Of a stretch of 38,968 nt of DNA, positions 10,238-17,185 are shown in pieces. The stretch lies in assembly GCF_025965585.1 (NCBI RefSeq), contig NZ_JAOPWR010000090.1, positions 1-38,968 on the forward strand, in the 5' to 3' direction. Position numbers and translations under genes: made by a program. The notes under the pieces are model-generated. The model saw only the letters and a list, made by a program, of their open reading frames with translations, had not been told where the DNA came from and made no database searches. The DNA is from Pseudonocardia sp. GTDB lineage: Bacteria > Actinomycetota > Actinomycetes > Mycobacteriales > Pseudonocardiaceae. Each line of letters opens with the position of its first letter. Position 1 is the stretch's first letter.

Positions 10238-11365
10238 ATGGAAGAGTCCCGGGATCGGGATCGAGAGGCCGACGAGTCGTCGGCGGATGACCTCAGCGAG
10301 GACGACCTCGACATCGAGGCCCTCGTCGCGGTGTGGAAGGACGACGAGCTGCTGGACGCGGCCGGCCGCGCTCCGATCGCGGATGACCTCGTCGATGTCC
10401 CGTTCGACGCGTCGGCCGACCAGGAGCTCCTCCAAGCGCTGCTGGCGTGGCGACGGGAGATCGAGGCCGGTCCAGGCGTTCCGGTTGCGCCCGAGCGACC
10501 GGCTGACGTGGCCCCCGCTCCGGCTCCCGCTCGCCGTCGCCGGGGCATGCGGGTGCCCCTCGCCACGGCCGCCGCCGCGGCGGTCGTGATCGTCTTCACG
10601 GGGGTGGCGGCGTACGGGGCGCGGCCCGACGATGCGCTGTGGACGGTCACACAGGTCCTCTACTCCCAGCACGCCGACTCGGTGCAGGCTGCCCAGAACA
10701 TCGCGACGGACCAGAGCGCGGCCGGCGCCGCGATGGCCTCCGGACACGTGAGGGACGCCCGTGCGGCCTTGCGGTCGGCGGCCGCCGAGATCCCCAGCGT
10801 GAGCCCCGAGGACGGTCGCGCCTCGTTGCAGGCCCGTCAGCACGACCTGGCCGGCTCGCTGGACGGTGGCGCGAGCCGTGCCCCCGACCGGACGCAGGCC
10901 CGAGCCCCCGCTCGGCCGGAGGCCCGAGCCCCCGAACGGCTGGAGGCCCAAGCCTCCACCGGCTCCCCGTCCCCGTCCCCGTCGTCGTCGTCGGTGGCGT
11001 CGGCGGCCGGCACGGTGCCCCCGTCCGCGACCGACCACAGCCCGCAACCGTCGTCGACCCCCGAGCCCTCCGGGAGCGCCACGAAACGGCCGACGACGAC
11101 CGGCCCCAACCGCCAACCGGCCCGAGGTCGGTCGACGTCCATTACGAGCCGGAGCAACGAGGCGACGACCCCTCCGGCCGCCCCTCCGACCGGCGCAGCC
11201 CCTCTGGCCGGCGCAGCCTCTCCGCCCGCCGTGACCCCTCCGGCCGGCGCAGCCACTCCGGCCGGCAGGACCGGCGACGTACCGGTGGTCCGGGTTCTCC
11301 CCACCCAGACCCCGCCGCCGTCCCAGGCGCCGAGGCATCACAAGCAACGGCATGACGACGGCTGA
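10238..11365 (+). CDS. RsdA-like membrane anti-sigma factor, orphan
   Basis: A 375-residue single-pass membrane protein. The acidic N-terminus holds DIEALVAVWKDDELLDAAG and DQELLQALLAWRREIEAG, the pattern of the RsdA sigma-D-binding region. A membrane segment follows at about 105-127, then an outer segment with WTVTQVLYSQHADSVQAAQN. The last 160 residues are Ala/Pro/Ser/Thr-rich with short internal repeats, like a wall-spanning stalk. RsdA proteins hold an ECF sigma factor until regulated proteolysis frees it. No sigma factor gene is in this window, so the partner must be elsewhere. The start is uncertain: ATG 10238 is used because it leads straight into the binding region, and ATG 10190 is an alternative. 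Confidence 0.75.
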   Translation: MEESRDRDREADESSADDLSEDDLDIEALVAVWKDDELLDAAGRAPIADDLVDVPFDASADQELLQALLAWRREIEAGPGVPVAPERPADVAPAPAPARRRRGMRVPLATAAAAAVVIVFTGVAAYGARPDDALWTVTQVLYSQHADSVQAAQNIATDQSAAGAAMASGHVRDARAALRSAAAEIPSVSPEDGRASLQARQHDLAGSLDGGASRAPDRTQARAPARPEARAPERLEAQASTGSPSPSPSSSSVASAAGTVPPSATDHSPQPSSTPEPSGSATKRPTTTGPNRQPARGRSTSITSRSNEATTPPAAPPTGAAPLAGAASPPAVTPPAGAATPAGRTGDVPVVRVLPTQTPPPSQAPRHHKQRHDDG

Positions 11366-11381
11366 TGTCGAGACCGCCGGC

Positions 11382-11771
11382 TCACCAGCCCGCGAGAGCC
11401 CGCCCGACCTCGTCGAGCCTGTCGACGACCGCCACCCGGCCCGGGCCGGGCGGCCCCCCTCACCTCCCGGCTGGTGACCAGCAGGACCAGGGTTTCCAGC
11501 CGGTCCACCAGGCCACCACACGGGCGCCGTCCGGCGCGGGCGCGCTCTCCCCAGCGCGACGTCCAGCCCGGCCAGCACCGCGGCCCCGGCGGGTTCAGCA
11601 CCCACGCCCCGGCCCGCCGACGTCCCCTTCGCGCTCCCCAGTGCGCTGTGCCCGCATCCCCGCGGCCGCGGCGCCGAAGGCGGTGGCACGGCCGCGTTGC
11701 CGGTGGAGGCGGTCGTGATCGTGCCCCCCGCGCCGCAGCCCGTCCTCGATCACGAGCGGCGTGGCCCGGTC
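11382..11771 (-). pseudogene. Remnant of a fold-type II PLP enzyme (threonine synthase/dehydratase-like)
   Basis: Reading the minus strand with frame changes gives ATPLVIEDGLRRG, then TITTASTGNAA, then ATAFGAAAAGMRA. After a large loss it continues VGAEPAGAAVLAGLDVAL, LVDRLETLVLLVTS and finally VAVVDRLDEVGRALAGW with a stop. STGNAA and EPAGAA are hallmarks of threonine synthase/dehydratase-type PLP enzymes. At least four indels and a large internal deletion separate the pieces, and the PLP-lysine region is missing. It fills most of the gap between the anti-sigma gene and sbnB. The family call is by eye. Confidence 0.6.
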
Positions 11772-11832
11772 CGCCGGTCGACCGACCCGGGCACGCCGAC
11801 CACGCCGCGACCACCTCCGTGAGCCGGGCCGT

Positions 11833-12885
11833 TCAGCCGTACCGGCGCAGCTCGTGGAAGAAGTCGTCGACGACGTGCAGCTCGCCCGAGCGGACCACCT
11901 CGTCGTAGACGAACTTGCCCACCGCCAGGTCGAGCACCCCGAGACCGAAGGGCGAGAACACGACCGGCCTGTCCGCCGGCACTTCCACCCGGCCGGCCAG
12001 GACGTCGTCCAGCGTGCCGAGCAGGAAGTCCCGGTTGCCCGTGAGCTGTTCGGCCAGATGTGGCGAGGTGTCGGCCTTCAGGCAGTGCTCGACGTCGTCG
12101 ACGACGTTGGTCGAAGCGAGCAGGATCTCCGGGGCGAGGTCGCGCAGCGACACGTGCAGCACCAGCGGATCGTGGTCGAACCACGACAGGTCCGTGACGT
12201 GCGGTTCGCCGGCGACGGTGGCGAAGACCACCAGGTCGCTTGAGCGGATCAGCCGCTCGGCGCTGTCGTGCACGGTCACCCGTCCGGCGGTGCCCGACTG
12301 CTCCAGGTAGCCACGGAAGCCGGCCGCGCTGTCGGCGGACAGGTCGTGCACGCCGATCTCGTCGAACGACCAGCCGGTGGCGGCGAGGAAGGTGTGGATG
12401 TAGCGGGCGATCAGGCCCACACCGAAGAACCCGACCCGCGTCGGGCGCTGCCGGCCGCGGCTGAGCCGGTCGGCCGCCAGCGCCGCCGACGCGGCCGTCC
12501 GGGTGGCGCTGATGATCGAGCTCTCCAAGCAGGCGAACGGGTAGCCGGTGTCGTGGTCGTTGAGGATCAGCACGCCCGAGGCCCGCGGGATGCCGGACGC
12601 CACGTTCCCCGGGAAGCTGGAGATCCACTTCAGGCCGTCCACCCGCACCTGTCCGCCGATCGAGGCGGGCAGCGCGATGATCCGGGAGGACGCGCGGTCG
12701 GGGAAGCGCAGGAAGTAGGACGGCGGGTTCACCGAGTCGCCGGCGCCGTGCAGCCGGTAGGTGGCCTCGACGACCTCCATGACCTGCTTCTCGTGCCCCT
12801 GCAGCACGTGCTGGACCTGGGCTCCGGAGATCACCGCGAACGGTGGCACGGTGACCGGCCCCGGCAGCTCCGCGGAGGCGCTCAT
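11833..12885 (-). CDS. sbnB: SbnB-like 2-amino-2-carboxyethyl-glutamate dehydrogenase (Dap synthesis)
   Basis: A 350-residue member of the ornithine cyclodeaminase/mu-crystallin family, closest in style to SbnB. SbnB oxidises N-(2-amino-2-carboxyethyl)-L-glutamate with NAD to release L-2,3-diaminopropionate and 2-oxoglutarate. The Rossmann motif GFFGVGLIARY lies at 152-162. LKWISSFPGN and VFATVAGEPHV are family landmarks. The ATG at 12885 overlaps the stop of the dioxygenase gene by four bases (ATGA), marking it as the last gene of the operon. The pairing with an SbnA homologue at the other end of the same operon gives the function most of its weight. No terminator with a T-run is seen after it. 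Confidence 0.88.
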   Translation of the reverse strand: MSASAELPGPVTVPPFAVISGAQVQHVLQGHEKQVMEVVEATYRLHGAGDSVNPPSYFLRFPDRASSRIIALPASIGGQVRVDGLKWISSFPGNVASGIPRASGVLILNDHDTGYPFACLESSIISATRTAASAALAADRLSRGRQRPTRVGFFGVGLIARYIHTFLAATGWSFDEIGVHDLSADSAAGFRGYLEQSGTAGRVTVHDSAERLIRSSDLVVFATVAGEPHVTDLSWFDHDPLVLHVSLRDLAPEILLASTNVVDDVEHCLKADTSPHLAEQLTGNRDFLLGTLDDVLAGRVEVPADRPVVFSPFGLGVLDLAVGKFVYDEVVRSGELHVVDDFFHELRRYG

Positions 12886-13886
12886 GGCGAGCTCAACTCG
12901 ATGGTGGGCGAGCAGTCGGCCAGACGCACGGGGTCGGCCATCGCGACGAGCACCTCCCGCGGTCCGCTGAAGGCCTCCCTGCTGTGCGCGGCGCGGACGT
13001 TGTCGACGAGCATCAGGTCGCCGGCCCGCCACGGCTCGCGGGCGGTGTGGTCCTCGTAGACCTTGTTCAGCAGTTGCACGACGTCCTCGCCGATCGGGTC
13101 GCCGTTGCCGAAGCGGGTGGTGAACGGCAGCCCGTCGGCGCCGTAGACGTCCACCAGGTACTCGCGCACCTCGGGGTCGATCGTCCACTCGTTGAGGAAG
13201 GCGATCTGGTTGAACCAGGAGCGGCGGCCGGTGACCGGGTGGTGGACGACGGCGCTGCGGCGCTGCCGGGTGCGCAGCCCGTCGTCGGGCTGCCACTCGA
13301 ACGCGATGGCGTTGGCGCGGCAGTAGCTCTCGATGGCGCGCCGATCCTCGGTACCGAACGCCTCTGCGTAGGACGCCCCGATCTCGTCGCTGTAGGTGCG
13401 GGCGAGCAGCCAGCCCTCTCGCTCGAACCTCCCGACCAGCTCGGGGGGCAGCGCGTCGAGCACGGCCGCCGAGTCGGCCACCCCGGTCGCCCCGCCGTCG
13501 GTGGGCGCGCTCAGGCACGCGAACAGCATCAGGCCCGGGAACTCGAGCGTGTAACTCAGCTCGTGGTGCATGCACATCGGCTGGTTGGACGGCCACGTCG
13601 ACGAGGAGTACACGCCGTCGCCGTAGCTCCGCCGGGCGGCGAAGGCCTCCTTCTCAGTCATCAGACCGCGGGCCAGCCGCTGGAAGACGGCACCCACCTC
13701 GGCCGCGTCGCGCAACCCGAGGCCACGGACCAGGAGCGAACCGTGCTCGGCGACGAAGGCTCGCAGCGCGTCCCGGTGCTCGGCCACCCAGCTCGGCGCA
13801 TCGCCGGTGGCCTCGGTCCGCAGCATCGGCGGTGTGCCGGGCCGCTGGGCCACGTCGAGCAGCGACGCCGGGGAGGAGGACGACAT
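12882..13886 (-). CDS. TauD/SyrP-like Fe(II)/2-oxoglutarate dioxygenase
   Basis: A 334-residue enzyme of the TauD/TfdA superfamily. The metal triad is likely His107-x-Glu109 in MHHELSY and His301 in RAAHSREAF; Arg310 would bind 2-oxoglutarate. An H-x-E rather than H-x-D motif is typical of SyrP/AsnO/VioC-like enzymes, which hydroxylate free or carrier-bound amino acids at the beta carbon. Here the natural candidates are Dap, or Dap held on one of the carrier domains. The ATG at 13886 has GGAAAGGAAG upstream. Its stop overlaps the sbnB start by four bases. It lies 41 bases after the NRPS stop. Confidence 0.87.
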   Translation of the reverse strand: MSSSSPASLLDVAQRPGTPPMLRTEATGDAPSWVAEHRDALRAFVAEHGSLLVRGLGLRDAAEVGAVFQRLARGLMTEKEAFAARRSYGDGVYSSSTWPSNQPMCMHHELSYTLEFPGLMLFACLSAPTDGGATGVADSAAVLDALPPELVGRFEREGWLLARTYSDEIGASYAEAFGTEDRRAIESYCRANAIAFEWQPDDGLRTRQRRSAVVHHPVTGRRSWFNQIAFLNEWTIDPEVREYLVDVYGADGLPFTTRFGNGDPIGEDVVQLLNKVYEDHTAREPWRAGDLMLVDNVRAAHSREAFSGPREVLVAMADPVRLADCSPTIELSSP

Positions 13887-13927
13887 CTGGGCTTCCTTTC
13901 CGTTGGGTCTCACGGCGAAGCTGCCTC

Positions 13928-16900
13928 TCACGATGCGACCAGCTCGGCGGCACGCAGCACGGCCTGTGCCGCCTCGGCCGGTCGGGTGCGCAGGAAGTGG
14001 TGGCCGCCCCCGGCGAGCTGGTAAAGGTCGACGTGCTCGGCCAGGAGCCGCCAGTCGAGGTGCCGACGCGGGAACCCGGCCGTGATCGGGTCGTCGTCGG
14101 CGACGACCACGGTGACCGGCGCGGTCAGACGCACCACCGGCGGGGCGTCCAGGGCGTCGGCGAGGTAGCGGTGGGCGGACACGCAGTCGTGCCGGTAGCC
14201 GGCGCCGACGCGCGCCGCGCGCTGCGCGTCCAGCTCGCCGAGCCCGGCGTAGCCGCTGCTCCTGCTCAGCTCCGCCGCGATCTCGGCGTCGCTCTGCCCG
14301 TTGAGCTCGATGGCGGCGGCGCGTCGGTCGGAGGCGTCACCGAGCAGTTGAGCGCCGAGGAACACCCGCGCGACGTCCACCTCGCGCTCCTGCAGCGTCC
14401 TGGCCGCCGCCAGGGCGAACGCCGTGCCCGAGGAGTGGCCCCATAGCAGGATCCGGGCGGGGTCGCGCCGGACGATCTCGCCGACGACCTGATCGATCAC
14501 CTGCGCCATCGGCGCGAACGGTTCGCTCTCGGCGGTGACGTCGTGGCCGGGCAGCTCGACGGCGCACACCGCCAGCCCGCTGCCCCGCAGCGCCAGGGCC
14601 AGCGGCCGGAAGTTCACCGCGTTGCCGCCGGCGTAAGGGAAGCACACGAGCATCCCGGCCTGTCCGTCGTCCGGCCCGGACAGCGTCTGTAGCAGGCCGG
14701 AGCGCCGCGCGGACCTGCCGTCGACGAGCGCGGCCAGGTCGGCCAGGACCGGCTGCCGGGTGATGTCGGTGAGGGACACCGCACGGTCCAGGGTGATCGC
14801 GAGCTTCACCGCCGAGAGCGACGCGCCGCCCCGGTCGAAGAAGTGGTCACGCCGGCCGATCTGCTCCTGGGGGATCCCCAGGACCTCCGCCCACGCTGCG
14901 GCCAGCCGCCGCTCGGTCGGCGTCCTCGGCGCGTGACGTTCGTCCTCCACCGCGACGTCGAGCTCGCGGGCGAGCGCCGTCAACGCCTTCCTGTCGATCT
15001 TGCCGTTGGCGGTCAGCGGCAGGCTCTCCCGCCAGTGGAAGGCCGACGGGACCATGTAGGCGGGCAGCGACTTGCCCAGGCGGTCCTGCAGGTCGTCGAC
15101 CGCTACCGGGCGCGGGCCGGCGTAGACGGCCACCAGGTACCTGCTCCCGTTGGCCCGCTCGGCCACCACCACCGCACCGTCGTGGACACCGGGCGCCCGC
15201 AGCAGGGTGTTCTCGATCTCACCGATCTCGATCCGGAAGCCGGAGATCTTCACCTGGGTGTCCCGGCGGCCGAGGAACTCCAGCTTGCCCTCGGGCAGCC
15301 AGCGGCCGTAGTCACCGGCGAGGTAGAGCCGCCCGCCCTCGTGGTGCGGATCGGCCACGAAGACCGCCCGGGTGCGCTCGGGGTCGTTGACGTACCCGCG
15401 GCCGACGCAGACCCCGGAGAAGGCGATCGCGCCGGGGGCGCCGAGCGGCACCGGTTGCAGGTGCTCGTCGACGATGTGGACGGTGACGTTCTGGACCGGG
15501 GGACCGAGCGGAACCCGGTCACGGTCGGGCACCCGGTGCATGACCTCGTGGTTGGTGTCGTCCGAGGTCTCGGTCAGCCCGTACGCGTTGACGAGAGCGA
15601 TCCCGGGCTCGGCTGCGAACCAGCGCTGCGTGAGCTCCTTCTTCAGGGCCTCACCGGTGACCGACACGTAGCGCAGGTCCGGCAGCTCCCGAAGGTGCTG
15701 CTCCAGGTACGACAGCACGACCTCGAGATAGGAAGGTACGACCTGGAGCACGGCGACCCGGCCGTCGATGATCGTGTCGACGAACCGCTCGACGTCCAGC
15801 ACCGCCTCCTGCTCGACGAGCAGAGTCCGCCCGCCGACCATGAGCGCGGCCGCCAGCTGCCAGAGCGAGATGTCGAAGCACTGCGGAGCGGTCTGGGCGA
15901 CCACCTGACCGGGACCGATCCGCAGGTCGCCGACCTTGGCGTAGAGGTGGTTGAGCATGCCCGCCTGCTCGCACATCGCTCCCTTGGGCTCACCCGTGGA
16001 GCCGGAGGTGAAGAAGATGTAGGCGAGCTGGTCCGCCGCGACGGCGACGCCGAGATCGTCCTCGGCGTGATCCTCCGCGTAGGCCGCGGGCACCGCGAGC
16101 GTTCGGACCCCGGGCAGCGCGGCGAGGGCCTGGTCGAGCGTGGCGGTGCTGCCCGGCTCGGTGATCACGAGGCCGCACCCGGCACGGCGGAGGGTGGTCG
16201 CGATGCGGCCGGCGGGGAAGTGCGGTTCGATCGGCAGGTACGCGCCACCGGCCTTGAAGACCGCGAGGACGGCTGCCGTCCAGTCCAGGTTGCGCTCGGT
16301 CACCACCGCGACGACGTCCTCGCGGTCCAGCCCCCGGGCCAGCAGGGCCCGCCCCAGCCGGTTGGCACGGGCGTTGAGCTCGCGGTAGGTCCACTTCCGC
16401 TCGCCGTGGACGACGGCGACGGCGTCCGGGTGCGTCCGGACCCGCTCCTCGAACAGCTCGTGGAACCGGCGGTCGGGCAGCTCCCGGCGGGCCCCTGCGA
16501 GCCCGTCGAGCTGGAGGTGGAGCTCCTCGGCCGACAGCAGGCTCTGCCGTGCGTGCTCGGCGTCCGGATCAGCGGCGATCAGCGCGAGTGCGGTGAGGTG
16601 GTAGCCGGTGATGCGGGCGGCGCACGCTGCGTCGAGGACGTCGCTCCGGTACCGCAACCGCAGCGCGAACCGGTCGCCGTGCTCGACGAGGACCACCCGC
16701 AGCACGACGTCCGCGGCCAGATCGCCGCCGTCGTCGCCGGTCGGATCGAACACGGTCTCGAAGGACGGTCCGGGCAGGCCGAGCTCGCGCCGGAGGTCCT
16801 CGACAGCGAAGTCCTGGTGCGCCACCAGCTCGGACTCGACCAGAACGGTCTGCTGCAGCAACGCCCGCCACGAGTCGGGTGCGGTCGTCAGAAGGCAGGG

Positions 16901-17185
16901 CAGCGGCCGGCCACCCCCCGTGGCGACGTAGCCGGTCACGATCTCCTGCTCGCCGGACAGCGCGGCCAGCACCACGGCGTGTGCGGCCAGCAGCACCGAG
17001 CCGAGCGGCACTCCCGGCCCGTCCGCCTGCCGCTGCAACGCCGCCACGAGGTCGTCGTGGATCGACGCCTCGTGCTCTGCCACGCCCGGTACCGGGTCGA
17101 GGGACCACCGCGGGATCGCGGTCGACCCCCCGGCGACGAGCACGCCGCGCCAGAACTCCCGTCCGGTCTCCGCTCGCGCTTCCAT
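13928..17185 (-). CDS. NRPS: half condensation domain - A - PCP - thioesterase
   Basis: A 1085-residue nonribosomal peptide synthetase. Residues 1-220 match only the C-terminal half of a condensation domain; the HHxxxDG catalytic half is absent. The adenylation domain (about 240-740) has FFTSGSTGEPKG (391-402), NAYGLTET (533-540), YLAGDYGRW and NGKIDRKAL. The pocket residues read by eye are D438, I439, W442, Q481, S508, T510, A534, D542, D543 and K729. The carrier domain has DHFFDRGGASL with Ser789. The thioesterase has CFPYAGG, GHSSG (Ser918), ADDDP and GGHHF, and looks more like a stand-alone type II enzyme fused on. Two acidic residues near the pocket mouth suit a diamino acid such as Dap. 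The ATG overlaps the upstream stop by one base (TGATG). Confidence 0.92.
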   Translation of the reverse strand: MEARAETGREFWRGVLVAGGSTAIPRWSLDPVPGVAEHEASIHDDLVAALQRQADGPGVPLGSVLLAAHAVVLAALSGEQEIVTGYVATGGGRPLPCLLTTAPDSWRALLQQTVLVESELVAHQDFAVEDLRRELGLPGPSFETVFDPTGDDGGDLAADVVLRVVLVEHGDRFALRLRYRSDVLDAACAARITGYHLTALALIAADPDAEHARQSLLSAEELHLQLDGLAGARRELPDRRFHELFEERVRTHPDAVAVVHGERKWTYRELNARANRLGRALLARGLDREDVVAVVTERNLDWTAAVLAVFKAGGAYLPIEPHFPAGRIATTLRRAGCGLVITEPGSTATLDQALAALPGVRTLAVPAAYAEDHAEDDLGVAVAADQLAYIFFTSGSTGEPKGAMCEQAGMLNHLYAKVGDLRIGPGQVVAQTAPQCFDISLWQLAAALMVGGRTLLVEQEAVLDVERFVDTIIDGRVAVLQVVPSYLEVVLSYLEQHLRELPDLRYVSVTGEALKKELTQRWFAAEPGIALVNAYGLTETSDDTNHEVMHRVPDRDRVPLGPPVQNVTVHIVDEHLQPVPLGAPGAIAFSGVCVGRGYVNDPERTRAVFVADPHHEGGRLYLAGDYGRWLPEGKLEFLGRRDTQVKISGFRIEIGEIENTLLRAPGVHDGAVVVAERANGSRYLVAVYAGPRPVAVDDLQDRLGKSLPAYMVPSAFHWRESLPLTANGKIDRKALTALARELDVAVEDERHAPRTPTERRLAAAWAEVLGIPQEQIGRRDHFFDRGGASLSAVKLAITLDRAVSLTDITRQPVLADLAALVDGRSARRSGLLQTLSGPDDGQAGMLVCFPYAGGNAVNFRPLALALRGSGLAVCAVELPGHDVTAESEPFAPMAQVIDQVVGEIVRRDPARILLWGHSSGTAFALAAARTLQEREVDVARVFLGAQLLGDASDRRAAAIELNGQSDAEIAAELSRSSGYAGLGELDAQRAARVGAGYRHDCVSAHRYLADALDAPPVVRLTAPVTVVVADDDPITAGFPRRHLDWRLLAEHVDLYQLAGGGHHFLRTRPAEAAQAVLRAAELVAS

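Noticed and set aside
10865-11290. Tandem-like GC-rich repeats that could be mistaken for a CRISPR or satellite
   Set aside because: They keep the reading frame of the anti-sigma protein, vary in unit length and encode an Ala/Pro-rich stalk.
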